In this document: piece after piece, positions 42,015 to 50,562 of the stretch
How the letters are laid out: the number at the start of each line of letters is the position of its first letter
Numbering within the stretch: position 1 is the first letter of the stretch
From: Fulvimarina uroteuthidis
Lineage (GTDB): Bacteria > Pseudomonadota > Alphaproteobacteria > Rhizobiales > Rhizobiaceae
Direction: 5' to 3'
Assembly (NCBI RefSeq): GCF_034321785.1
Contig: NZ_JAXLPB010000004.1
Coordinates: 248,001 to 312,000 of the forward strand
Length of the DNA stretch: 64,000 bases
Notes under the pieces: generated by a model
What the model saw: the letters and a program-made list of their open reading frames with translations, nothing else
Databases searched by the model: none
Told to the model about the DNA's origin: nothing
Translations under genes and position numbers: made by a program

Positions 42015-43661
42015 TCAGGCCGATGCCGGCGCGCCGAGGAGGCCGCTTCTGGCGAGCGTGTCGCGAACCAGCGCCTTGGTGATCTTGCCATAGGCCGATT
42101 TCGGCATCTCGTCGACGAAGTGAAAGCGCTTCGGCATCTTGTAGCGGGCGATCGCCGGTTCGAGGAAAGCGCGGATTTCGGTCTCCGACACGCTCCGGGC
42201 CGGATCTGCGACGAGCACCGCGATGCCCACCTCCCCCCAGTCGGAATCCGGGACGCCGACGACGCAGGCCTCGGAGATGGCCGGATGGGCGAGGATCTTC
42301 TCCTCGATCTCGCGCGGATAGATGTTGGAGCCGCCGGAAATATACATGTCCGAGGCGCGGCCGGTGATGAACAGATAGCCCGCCTCGTCCATATGGCCGA
42401 GATCGCCGGTGCGGAACCAGCCGTTGCGAAAGGCTTTCGCATTGGCTTCGGGATTGTCGTAATAGCCGGCGAAGACGGCGGGACCCGTCACGCAGATCTC
42501 GCCGTCCGTCTTCGGCGGCAGTTCGTTGCCCGCCTCGTCCTGGATCGAGATCTCGATACCCGTGCGCTCGAAACCGCAGGTGCCGATCCGGGCGCCCTCA
42601 CCGTCGTCCACATGGTCGTAAGGCGGAAGGACGGTGATGTTGCCGGTCACTTCGCCGAGCCCGAAATACTGGACGAGCCGGCCGGCGAGCTTCTCCATCG
42701 CCTTCTTCTGGTCGGCCCGATACATGGGCGCCCCGGCATAGATCACGTAGCGCAGCGAGGCGTGGTCGAACGCGTCGACCGACGGGTGCTCGACGAGCCG
42801 CTTCACGATCGTCGGCACGGTGAACATGTTGGAGACCCTGTAGCGCTCGACGAGCCCCCAGACCTCCACCGGATCGAAGCGTTCGGAGGGCAGCAGCACG
42901 GTGGTGGCGCCGGCGGCGACCTGCGCCAGCTGATGGACGCCGGCCCCGTGGGACAGGGGCGCGACGACCAGCGAGACGTCCCGGTGGTTCGTGTCCGGCA
43001 TCAGGTCGCACAGGTGATTGGTCGCCACGAACGCCATCTGCCCGTGGGTCAGCACCGCCGCCTTCGGCCGGCCCGTCGTTCCGGAGGTGAAGAAGAACCA
43101 GCACGGATCGTCCCGCTCGACCGGCGCATTCGGCACCGACTGGCCGAGATGGGCCTCGACGAGCGCGTCGTAATCCTCGCCGAAGGGCGCCGTGCCGATC
43201 GCGATCGCGAAGGCCGGCGGGTTGTCGCCCGAAAGGCAGGCCTGCGCGTGGTGCGGAAAGCTCGCATGACAGATGATGCCCGTCGCGCCGCTGGCCCTGG
43301 CGAGATAGGCGACCTCGTCCGGGGTCTGGCGATAGTTCGTGGGCACGTAGACCGCGCCGATCCGGAAGCAGGCGAACATCGCCTCGAACATCTGGTTGCA
43401 GTTGACCGACTGGACGAGGATGCGGTCGCCCTTGATCACGCCGTAGCGCGAGACGAGCGCCGCGGCCATGGCGCTGACGCGGGCGTCGAACTCGCCCCAG
43501 GACCATTGCCGCGCGCCCCAGATCAATGCCGGCCGCGCGGCAAGGCGGCGGCCTTGCCGGGTCACCAGATGGGCAAGGTTCGACACCCGCAGCGAACGCG
43601 GCGCGACGCCGCCCCTGGGATCGTTGCCGCCTGGGTCTCGGCTTCGGGATGCGCCTGTCAT
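42015..43661 (-). CDS. Acyl-CoA synthetase (AMP-forming), fatty-acid/carboxylate-CoA ligase
   Basis: The 548-residue enzyme of the ANL superfamily activates a carboxylic acid with ATP and CoA. Motifs are FFFTSGTTGRPKAAVLTHGQM (P-loop), YFGLGEVTGN, GWFRTGDLGHMDEAGYLFITGRASDMYISGG (A8 hinge) and the catalytic lysine in YGKITKALVRD near the C-terminus. Its ATG overlaps the thiolase stop (ATGA). Within the cluster it should make the CoA thioester that the thiolase and SDR work on. The acid is unknown. Confidence 0.92.
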   Translation of the reverse strand: MTGASRSRDPGGNDPRGGVAPRSLRVSNLAHLVTRQGRRLAARPALIWGARQWSWGEFDARVSAMAAALVSRYGVIKGDRILVQSVNCNQMFEAMFACFRIGAVYVPTNYRQTPDEVAYLARASGATGIICHASFPHHAQACLSGDNPPAFAIAIGTAPFGEDYDALVEAHLGQSVPNAPVERDDPCWFFFTSGTTGRPKAAVLTHGQMAFVATNHLCDLMPDTNHRDVSLVVAPLSHGAGVHQLAQVAAGATTVLLPSERFDPVEVWGLVERYRVSNMFTVPTIVKRLVEHPSVDAFDHASLRYVIYAGAPMYRADQKKAMEKLAGRLVQYFGLGEVTGNITVLPPYDHVDDGEGARIGTCGFERTGIEISIQDEAGNELPPKTDGEICVTGPAVFAGYYDNPEANAKAFRNGWFRTGDLGHMDEAGYLFITGRASDMYISGGSNIYPREIEEKILAHPAISEACVVGVPDSDWGEVGIAVLVADPARSVSETEIRAFLEPAIARYKMPKRFHFVDEMPKSAYGKITKALVRDTLARSGLLGAPASA

Positions 43662-44827
43662 TTCACCCGCTCCAGGATCGAGACGTAATTGGCGACCGCC
43701 GCGCCGCCCATGTTGAACACGCCGGCGGTCTTCGCCCCGCTCACCTGCATGTCGCCTGCCTCCTCCATCAGCTGCATGGCGGCCATCACGTGCATGGAGA
43801 CGCCCGTCGCGCCGATCGGATGGCCCTTCGATTTTAGCCCGCCCGACGGGTTCACCGGCAGCCGGCCATCCTTGCGGGTCGTGCCGTCGCGCACCACGCG
43901 GTAGCCCTGCCCGCGCGCGGCAAGGCCCATGGCCTCGTATTCGATCATTTCGGCGATCGTGAAACAGTCGTGGGTTTCCACGAAATCGAGATCGTCGAGG
44001 GTGAGACCCGCATCGTCGAGGGCCTTCGCCCAGGCCGCGCGCGCGCCCGCGAACTCGGTCGGATCGCGCCGGCTGATGGCGAGCACGTCGTTGACGTGGC
44101 GGCGGGAGCGAAATCCGATCGCCCGCTCGAGGCCGTCGGCCACCTCCTCGCTCGCCAGGACGATCGCGGCGGCCCCATCGGAGACGAGCGAGCAGTCCGT
44201 GCGGCGCAAGGGCGGGGCGACGAGCGGGTTCTTGGCCGAAACGGTGTTGCAGAAATCGAACCCGAAATCCTTGCGCATGTGCGCGAAGGGATTTCCCATG
44301 CCGTTGGCGTGGTTCTTGGCCGCGATCATCGCAAGCTCCTGCGAGCGATCGCCATAGGCCTGGAAATAGGTCCGGGCGATGCGGCCGAAGATGCCGGCGA
44401 AGCCGCCCTCGACCTGCGCCTCCTCTTCGCGGTAGCTCGCGCCCAGGAGAATATCGCCGACCTCGACATTGGGGGTCGCCGTCATCTTTTCCGCGCCCAC
44501 CACGACGGCGATGCGGCCGCGTCCGGCCTCGATGAAGTCCATGGCGGCGTAGAGCGCCGCCGACCCGGTGGCGCAGGCGTTCTCAAGACGCACCGCCGGC
44601 ACCTGCGCAAGGCCGTCATGGGCCATGCCGACGAGCGCCGCCTGGAAATCCTGCCGGGAAAAGCCGTTGTTCATGACGCCCACGAAGATTCCGTCAATAT
44701 CGGCGATGTCCACGCCGGCATGGTCGATGGCCGGCCCCACGACCTCGCGGATGAGAGCCTCTGTCGACGCAGCGTCCGACTTGCCGAACGCGCTGTGCGC
44801 CCAGCCGACGATCCGTGCCTTGCTCAT
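43658..44827 (-). CDS. Thiolase-family protein, SCP2/lipid-transfer thiolase type
   Basis: The 389-residue protein has the thiolase fold with nucleophile Cys in LENACATGSAAL, His in ETHDCFTIAE and GHPIGATGVSMH. The second active-site Cys, usually in a CxGGG motif near the C-terminus, is replaced (GVFNMGGAAV). This is as in SCP-x and acetyl-CoA acetyltransferase-like members that cleave 3-ketoacyl-CoA or act as retro-aldol/Claisen enzymes. It overlaps the IclR gene upstream and the ligase gene downstream, so the cluster is one operon. Confidence 0.88.
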   Translation of the reverse strand: MSKARIVGWAHSAFGKSDAASTEALIREVVGPAIDHAGVDIADIDGIFVGVMNNGFSRQDFQAALVGMAHDGLAQVPAVRLENACATGSAALYAAMDFIEAGRGRIAVVVGAEKMTATPNVEVGDILLGASYREEEAQVEGGFAGIFGRIARTYFQAYGDRSQELAMIAAKNHANGMGNPFAHMRKDFGFDFCNTVSAKNPLVAPPLRRTDCSLVSDGAAAIVLASEEVADGLERAIGFRSRRHVNDVLAISRRDPTEFAGARAAWAKALDDAGLTLDDLDFVETHDCFTIAEMIEYEAMGLAARGQGYRVVRDGTTRKDGRLPVNPSGGLKSKGHPIGATGVSMHVMAAMQLMEEAGDMQVSGAKTAGVFNMGGAAVANYVSILERVK

Positions 44828-45702
44828 GATCGGGTCTCTTTCATTGTCGTCGTTCGGTTGGAATAGGCCGGCTCCGCGGCGTCGTCATTGGGGGCGCCAT
44901 CCGCGTGCGGCGGCCTGAAACGCTCGGTCAGCCGGCGCTCGACCTTCGCCGCCTCCGCCGACAGAAGCTGCGCGAGCTCGCCCTGGCGCGCCTCGCCGAG
45001 GCGGCTGTCGATCGCCGCGACCGACAGCGCGCCGGCGATCGTGCCGCCGGGATAGCGAACGGCGATGCCGATCGCCCAGGAGTTCGCAAGGACCCGTCCG
45101 GGATTGAGGACGAAGCCGTTCCGGCGGGCAAAGGCGATGTCGTGGGCGATGGCTTCGGGCGTGTAGGCGGGAAACTCCTCGGCCAGGATGACGGCATTGG
45201 CGCTGAGGACCGCCGCGATCTCGTCGTCGGGCAGGGCCGCCAGCATGGCCATCGCGCCCGCCCCGACCCCCAGCGGATGGCGCTGGCCGGGCAGGAGCGC
45301 ATGGGTGCGGATCGGAAACGCGCCCTCCTCCCGGTGAAGGCATACCGAGGCGTTGCCCCGGCGGATCGAGGCGAAGCTGGTGTCGCCGCTGGCCCGCGAC
45401 AGCGCCGTCAGGCTTTCGAGGGCGCAGTCGAGAAACCCGAATCGGCGCTGCGCCAGAACGCCGAGAACGTAGGACTCCTCGCCGAGAAAATAGCGCCTCG
45501 AGCGGGCGTCCTGCTCGACGAGGCGCGAGCGGATGAGAGCGAGCACCAGCCGTCGCGCGGTCGCCCGGTTGATCCCGCTTTCGGTGACGATGCGCGCCAG
45601 CGTCGCCCCGTCCACCGAATGGCGCCCGATCAGGGAGAGCAGCCTGAGGGCGCGATCGACGCTCTGCGCCCCGTGTCCCTCCTGCGTCGCGACTTCGATC
45701 AT
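44824..45702 (-). CDS. IclR-family transcriptional regulator
   Basis: The 292-residue regulator has an N-terminal winged helix (QSVDRALRLLSLIGRHSVDGATLARIVTESGINRATARRLVLAL) and the IclR effector domain (SFASIRRGNASVCLHREEG, LPGQRHPLGVGAGAMAMLAALPDDE). It is the first gene of the CoA catabolic operon and divergent from the TRAP transporter. It probably controls both from the 200-bp spacer in response to the imported acid. The ATG at 45702 is preferred over a TTG two codons upstream. Confidence 0.9.
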   Translation of the reverse strand: MIEVATQEGHGAQSVDRALRLLSLIGRHSVDGATLARIVTESGINRATARRLVLALIRSRLVEQDARSRRYFLGEESYVLGVLAQRRFGFLDCALESLTALSRASGDTSFASIRRGNASVCLHREEGAFPIRTHALLPGQRHPLGVGAGAMAMLAALPDDEIAAVLSANAVILAEEFPAYTPEAIAHDIAFARRNGFVLNPGRVLANSWAIGIAVRYPGGTIAGALSVAAIDSRLGEARQGELAQLLSAEAAKVERRLTERFRPPHADGAPNDDAAEPAYSNRTTTMKETRS

Positions 45703-45737
45703 ACCCAAGCGGCCAATCCATCCATATCGTGGACGTG

Positions 45738-45753
45738 TGATGTCAGGACGTCA
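45738..45753. promoter_or_regulatory. Candidate IclR operator
   Basis: TGATGTC at 45738-45744 and GACGTCA at 45747-45753 form a 16-bp near-palindrome (6 of 7 match) between the divergent IclR and TRAP genes. It lies about 36 nt from the regulator start, where it could cover that gene's own promoter. Confidence 0.5.
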
Positions 45754-45898
45754 TTGTTGAGCAAACGAAACGGTCTTGCAAGTGCCGGACAAGAGTGGCA
45801 ACCTCGGCTTCGGCAGCGCGCGATGCATGTTCATATTGTGGATGCTTTGGGAGAGGCATTCGCGGTGTTGCGCGCCATCACCACCGGGAGGACCCACC

Positions 45899-46921
45899 AT
45901 GACGTTCAAGACGCTCGCCACGCTCGGCGCTTTCGCCGCAGCCCTCGCTTTGTCGACCGCCCTTCCGGCGGCCGCCGAGACGTTCCGCCTGTCGCACAAC
46001 ACCAACGATACGACGACCTGGCAGAAGGGCGCGGAAAAGTTCAACGAACTCCTGTCGGAAAAGTCCGGCGGCGAGATGGACGTGCGAATCTTCCCGAACG
46101 CCCAGCTGACCGGCGGCGACCAGATGAAACAGGCCGAGATGGTCGGGCGCGGCGCGCTCGACTTCGTCGTGACCTCGGCGATCAACGTCACGCCGCTGGT
46201 GCCGGAAATGGCGGTCTTCTCGCTGCCCTATCTCTATTCCGGCTATGAGGACGTGGACGCCACCACGGCGGGCGCGCCGGGCGACCGGATGGAAGAGATC
46301 ATGGCCGAGAACGGCATCGTGGTCCTGGCCTGGGGCGAGAACGGCTTTCGCGAGGTCACCAACAATGTCCGTCCGGTCAAGGCCCCCGCGGACATGAACG
46401 GCCTCAAGATGCGCGTCGCCGGCCCCATGTATATCGACGTGATGAACGCGCTGGGCGCCAACCCGCAGCAGATGCAGTGGACCGAAACCTTTTCCGCGCT
46501 CCAGCAGGGCGTCGTCGACGGCCAGGAGAACCCGATCGGCGCGGTGATCATTCCCCAGCGCGTCTACGAAGTGCAGAAATATCTGACCGCCTGGCACTAT
46601 TCCTACGATCCGATCTTCATCGGCGTCTCCAAGACCCTGTGGGAAAGCTGGGACGAGGCGACGAAGCAGATGGTGCAGGCCGCGGCCGAAGAAGCGATGG
46701 AATACCAGAAGACCATCACCCGCGAGGACACCGAAAAGGGTGCCGCCTACCTGAAGGAACAGGGGATGGAGATCTACGAACCGAGCGCGGAGGAAGTCGA
46801 CGCGTTCCGGCAGGCAACCAAGCCCGCCTTCGACAGCTGGGCCCAGAAGGTCGGCCCCGATCTCGTGACGCTGTTCCAGGACGCGATCTCCGCAGGCGGC
46901 CAAGCACCCCAGGCGCAGTAG
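45899..46921 (+). CDS. dctP: TRAP transporter substrate-binding protein DctP
   Basis: The 340-residue periplasmic protein has a signal peptide ending at LPAAA before ETFRL, and the DctP pattern: LSHNTNDTTTWQKGAEKFNELLSEKSGGEMDVRIFPNAQLTGG, then LKMRVAGPMYIDVMNALGANPQQMQWTETFSALQQGVVDGQENP. The conserved Arg of the RVAG motif binds a carboxylate, so the ligand is an organic acid. GGGAGG lies about 8 nt before the ATG. A hairpin after the stop separates it from the membrane subunits. Confidence 0.93.
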   Translation: MTFKTLATLGAFAAALALSTALPAAAETFRLSHNTNDTTTWQKGAEKFNELLSEKSGGEMDVRIFPNAQLTGGDQMKQAEMVGRGALDFVVTSAINVTPLVPEMAVFSLPYLYSGYEDVDATTAGAPGDRMEEIMAENGIVVLAWGENGFREVTNNVRPVKAPADMNGLKMRVAGPMYIDVMNALGANPQQMQWTETFSALQQGVVDGQENPIGAVIIPQRVYEVQKYLTAWHYSYDPIFIGVSKTLWESWDEATKQMVQAAAEEAMEYQKTITREDTEKGAAYLKEQGMEIYEPSAEEVDAFRQATKPAFDSWAQKVGPDLVTLFQDAISAGGQAPQAQ

Positions 46922-46942
46922 ATCCCACGGACCGGAATCGAA

Positions 46943-46974
46943 GAAGGGCCGGCCGGCAGCCGCGCCGGCCCTTC
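46943..46974 (+). terminator. Hairpin between dctP and dctQ
   Basis: GAAGGGCCGGC at 46943-46953 pairs exactly with 46964-46974, giving an 11-bp stem with a 10-nt loop, 22 nt after the dctP stop. It probably limits readthrough so that binding protein is made in excess. Confidence 0.65.
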
Positions 46975-47108
46975 GACGATCCCGTCTTTCGTGCCGCCGC
47001 GCCCGCCTCCCATGTTCCTTCTCCTTCGCGCCCGGGACCCGGCGGTGTCGCGCCTTCGGTCGATCGGCGGGCGCCGGCAATGTTCCTTCCACACAGGTGA
47101 GACGCGCC

Positions 47109-47600
47109 ATGCGATTTCTTCTCGACGAGGCCGAAAAGCTCGTTTGCGCGGTCATCTTCCTCGCCATGACGGCGCTCGGCTTTGCCAATGTGGTCGTGCG
47201 CTACCTGACCAACTATTCCTTCGCGGCGACGCAGGAATTGCTGCTCGACGGGTTCCTGCTGCTCACCGTCTTCGGCGCGGCGATCGCGGCCCGGCGCGGC
47301 GAGCACCTCGCCGTCACGATCTTCACCGACGTGCTGCCCGCCTCCGCGCGCCGCATCGCCGTCGCGATCTCGGCCGCGCTCTCGGTCCTCCTGCTTGCGC
47401 TTTCCGCCTGGTTCACGATGGACCTCGTGCGCAACCAGATGGCGAGCGGCATCACCTCCTCCGGCATGCAGATCCCCGAATGGTACGTGTCGACGGGATT
47501 GCCCGTCGGCTTCGCGCTCATCGCGGTTCGCCTGATCCAGACCGGGATCGCGGAATGGCGCGAGCCCGGCGGCGTGCCGGACAGCGGGCTCGGGGTCTGA
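47109..47600 (+). CDS. dctQ: TRAP transporter small permease DctQ
   Basis: The 163-residue protein has four membrane helices and the DctQ signature: LVCAVIFLAMTALGFANVVVRYLTNYSFAATQELLLDGFLLLTVFGAAIAARRGEHLAV. An AGGTGAG stretch lies 8 nt before the ATG at 47109; the GTG at 47097 would use part of that stretch as start codon. It is followed after 3 nt by dctM and forms the inner-membrane complex with it. Confidence 0.9.
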   Translation: MRFLLDEAEKLVCAVIFLAMTALGFANVVVRYLTNYSFAATQELLLDGFLLLTVFGAAIAARRGEHLAVTIFTDVLPASARRIAVAISAALSVLLLALSAWFTMDLVRNQMASGITSSGMQIPEWYVSTGLPVGFALIAVRLIQTGIAEWREPGGVPDSGLGV

Positions 47601-47603
47601 GCG

Positions 47604-48938
47604 ATGTTCGATCTCGATCCCGGCACCCAGATGGTGATCCTGTTTTTCGTGCTTCTGGCCCTGCGCGTGCCGGTCGCCTTCTCGCTCGGCCTGTCCTCGC
47701 TCTATGCGATGTGGCTGCTGGGTTTCGGCCTCGATCTCGTCGGCGATCTCCTGGCGAGCGGCATCGCCAAGTTCTCGCTCCTGGCAATTCCCTTCTTCAT
47801 CCTGGCCGGCGCCCTGATGGGTACGGTCGGCATCGCGGAGCGGATGATCCGGTTCTTCCGCGTCCTCATCGGCTCGCTTCCCGGCGGCATGGGGGTCGTC
47901 GGCACCGTCGTGTGCCTCTTCTGGGGCGCGGTCTCGGGCTCGGGTCCCGCCTCGGTGGCCGCCATCGGCCCGCTGATCATCAAGGGGATGGAGGAGGACG
48001 GCTACCCGCGCGCCTTCGCGGCCGCGCTGGTCTGCACGGGAGCCGCGCTGTCGATCGTCATTCCGCCCTCGATCGGCCTCGTCATCTACGGCGTCATCGC
48101 CGAGACCTCGATCGCCCAGCTCTTCATCGCAGCCATCGTGCCCGGCCTCTTCATGGGCCTCCTGATGATCGCGACCCTGCCCTTCGCGGGCAAGGCCCGC
48201 CACGCCTCGGCGCTCGCCGGATCCGGCGGCGGGCTGGCGGCGCTCGCCCCCTCCCCCTATCACGGCATGCCCTACGGCGCGCGCGTCGGGCGCTCCTTCG
48301 TCGACGCGTTCTGGGGCCTGCTCACACCGGTCGTCATCCTCGGCGGCATCTATGCCGGCATCTTCACCCCGACGGAAGCGGCCATCGTCGCCACCGTCTA
48401 CGCGCTCTTCGTCGGCCTCTTCATCTACCGGACGCTCACCGTCACAACCCTTTACGCAGCCCTCGTCGAGGCGAGCGCCTCCTCGGCGGTGGTCATGCTG
48501 GTCGTCACCTTCGCCAGCCTCTTCGGCTGGGTCGTGACGGTGGACGATCTCGTGGGGAAATATTCCGGCGCGCTTCTTGCCTTCAGCGACAATGAGTGGA
48601 TCATTCTCGCGGTGATCATGATCGTCGTCCTCATCGCCGGCATGTTCATGGATGCCGTCACCATCATGTTCATCACGCTGCCGATCTTCATGCCGGTGGT
48701 CGACAAGCTCGACTGGGACCCGGTCTGGTTCGGCGTCGTCCTGATGGTCAATCTGGCGATCGGCCTGTTCACGCCGCCGGTCGGGATCAACCTTTTCGTG
48801 GCCGCCAACATCACGAAGATGTCGCTCGAACGGATCGCGGTCGGCGCGGTCCCGTTCCTCGTCACCAGCCTGATCGGCCTCGCCATCATCGCCGCCTTCC
48901 CGCAGATGAGCCACGTGCTGCTGGACTTCATGGAGTGA
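47604..48938 (+). CDS. dctM: TRAP transporter large permease DctM
   Basis: The 444-residue protein has about twelve membrane helices and the family motifs LAIPFFILAGALMGTVGIAERMI, FWGAVSGSGPASVAAIGPLIIKGMEEDGYPRAFAAALVCTGAALSIVIPPSIGLVIYG and VGINLFVAANITKMSLERI. It is the Na+-driven transport subunit. A Ser/Gly-rich insert near residue 205 is unusual but small. The cognate catabolic genes are probably those on the other side of the IclR gene. Confidence 0.93.
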   Translation: MFDLDPGTQMVILFFVLLALRVPVAFSLGLSSLYAMWLLGFGLDLVGDLLASGIAKFSLLAIPFFILAGALMGTVGIAERMIRFFRVLIGSLPGGMGVVGTVVCLFWGAVSGSGPASVAAIGPLIIKGMEEDGYPRAFAAALVCTGAALSIVIPPSIGLVIYGVIAETSIAQLFIAAIVPGLFMGLLMIATLPFAGKARHASALAGSGGGLAALAPSPYHGMPYGARVGRSFVDAFWGLLTPVVILGGIYAGIFTPTEAAIVATVYALFVGLFIYRTLTVTTLYAALVEASASSAVVMLVVTFASLFGWVVTVDDLVGKYSGALLAFSDNEWIILAVIMIVVLIAGMFMDAVTIMFITLPIFMPVVDKLDWDPVWFGVVLMVNLAIGLFTPPVGINLFVAANITKMSLERIAVGAVPFLVTSLIGLAIIAAFPQMSHVLLDFME

Positions 48939-49017
48939 GAAAGGACCGGGGGCGAACGGCGAACGGCGCGCTTGCGAACGGTCGGCGCGGATGGTCTTTC
49001 GGCCGCCGAGCGGCGTT

Positions 49018-49755
49018 TCAGGTTCCGCGCCGCTCCAGGATCGCGTCCGCACCGCGGTCCACCGCCCGGTGCAGCGCCAGCGTGAAGATCGCCAGCACCA
49101 GGAGCGCGGCGAACATCAGGTCGATCTTGGCGCGCCCGTTGGCCAGAAGCATCAGATAGCCGAGCCCCTTCGAGGCGCCGACCCATTCGCCGATGATGGC
49201 GCCGATCGGAGCATAGACGGCGGCAAGCTTCAGCCCGGAGAGGAATCCCGGCAACGCCGCCGGAATGCGGATGTGCCACATGGCGCGCGCGCGGCTCGCC
49301 CCCATGACGCGGGCGAGCGCAAGACTTTCGGGCGGCGTGCGCATCAGCGCGTCGTAGAAGGCGGACGTGATCGGGAAATAGATGATGAGCAGCGCCATCG
49401 CGATCTTCGACGCCATGCCGTAACCCAGCCACAAGGTGAGGATCGGGGCCAGCGCGAAGACCGGCAGCGCCTGGCTGAAGACAAGCATGGGGCGAAGCGC
49501 GAGACGCGCCGCGGGCGAGATGGCAAGCGTGACCGCGCTGATCCAGCCGAGCGCGGCACCCAGCACGATCCCGGCGATCACCTCGACGATCGTGACGAGC
49601 GCATTGTCGAGGATCAGGCCCCGATTGCTCCAGAAGGTGCGTGCGACGCGCAGAGGTCCGGGCAGGATGTAGGGCGGCACGTCCCACGCAAGGATCGCCG
49701 CTTGCCACAGCGCCAGGGCGCACAGGACGGGCACGAGAATCCTCAGCGCCATCAT
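49018..49755 (-). CDS. thiX: ABC transporter permease for thiamine pyrimidine precursor (ThiX-like)
   Basis: The 245-residue permease of the SsuC/TauC group has about six helices and the EAA loop ALARVMGASRARAMWHIRIPAALPGFLSGLKLAAVYAPIGAIIGEWVGASKGLGYLM. It is the last gene of the TPP-riboswitch operon, and its start (ATGATG) overlaps the ATPase stop. Position after thiY-like and ATPase genes points to uptake of a formyl-aminopyrimidine or related thiamine breakdown product. Confidence 0.82.
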   Translation of the reverse strand: MMALRILVPVLCALALWQAAILAWDVPPYILPGPLRVARTFWSNRGLILDNALVTIVEVIAGIVLGAALGWISAVTLAISPAARLALRPMLVFSQALPVFALAPILTLWLGYGMASKIAMALLIIYFPITSAFYDALMRTPPESLALARVMGASRARAMWHIRIPAALPGFLSGLKLAAVYAPIGAIIGEWVGASKGLGYLMLLANGRAKIDLMFAALLVLAIFTLALHRAVDRGADAILERRGT

Positions 49756-50477
49756 GCGGCCTCGAGCAAGAGGCGTGTGAGCCGGCCGGTCGCGGCCAGC
49801 ACATCCTCGCCGTCCGGCGGTCGCGGCGGCGGGCTTGCCGGCGCGGCGACCTCGTCCAGCCGGTCCCGGGAAAGGATCATGATCCGGCACCCCAACCGCG
49901 CGGCCTCGGCCGGATCGTGGGTGACGTGCAGGACGGTGCGCCCGTGCAGCGCCCTTGCCGCCAGATCCTGCATGCGCGCGCGGGTCGCCACGTCGAGGGC
50001 CGAGAACGGCTCGTCGAGGAGCACCACCGGGCGGTCTTCCATCAGCGTGCGCGCCAGCGCCACGCGCTGGCGCTGGCCGCCCGACAGGGCGCCGGGCTTG
50101 CGCGCTTCGAACCCGGCAAGGCCGACGCGCGAGAGGATGTCGCGCGCCTGCGCCCGGTCGGCCGCAAGCCCGCGCAGGCGCTGGCCCAGAAGAACGTTTT
50201 CGAGGATCGACAGCCAGGGCATCAGCAGATCGGTCTGCGCCATCAGCGCGACCCGCCCCTGAAGCGGGCGCCCGTCGTCGGCGCCCGCCTCGCCCTCGAA
50301 CGTCACCGCGTCGGCGGTGCCGGCAAGCCAGCGCAGGAGGGTCGACTTGCCGACGCCCGAGGCCCCCAGGAGGCAGGTCCAGCGGCCGGCTTCGACATGA
50401 AGGTCGAGGGCACCGAAGACCGCGGCGCCCCCGATCCGTGCCGATCCCCGCGCGAACAGGCTCGGAGGCGCCGTCAC
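49752..50477 (-). CDS. thiZ: ABC transporter ATP-binding protein (ThiZ-like)
   Basis: The 241-residue ATPase has Walker A GASGVGKST, signature LSGGQRQRVALART, Walker B VVLLDEPFSALDV and H-loop HVTHDPAEA. The starting codon is GTG. It couples to the downstream permease and the upstream thiY-type binding protein. The tail after residue 205 is Pro-rich and not conserved in type. Confidence 0.85.
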   Translation of the reverse strand: MTAPPSLFARGSARIGGAAVFGALDLHVEAGRWTCLLGASGVGKSTLLRWLAGTADAVTFEGEAGADDGRPLQGRVALMAQTDLLMPWLSILENVLLGQRLRGLAADRAQARDILSRVGLAGFEARKPGALSGGQRQRVALARTLMEDRPVVLLDEPFSALDVATRARMQDLAARALHGRTVLHVTHDPAEAARLGCRIMILSRDRLDEVAAPASPPPRPPDGEDVLAATGRLTRLLLEAA

Positions 50478-50562
50478 CCGGGCGTTCCGACGGGCCCGGC
50501 TCGGCCCGCGGCGACCGTTGCCGGATGGAACCGGGCGCTTGCCCCGATCCTTGCCGAAGCCA

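Noticed and set aside
46716..49052. A 778-codon minus-strand open frame opposite the TRAP genes
   Set aside because: It is antisense to dctQ and dctM, which have full family motifs; the composition is Asp/Arg/His-rich as in GC-rich shadows.
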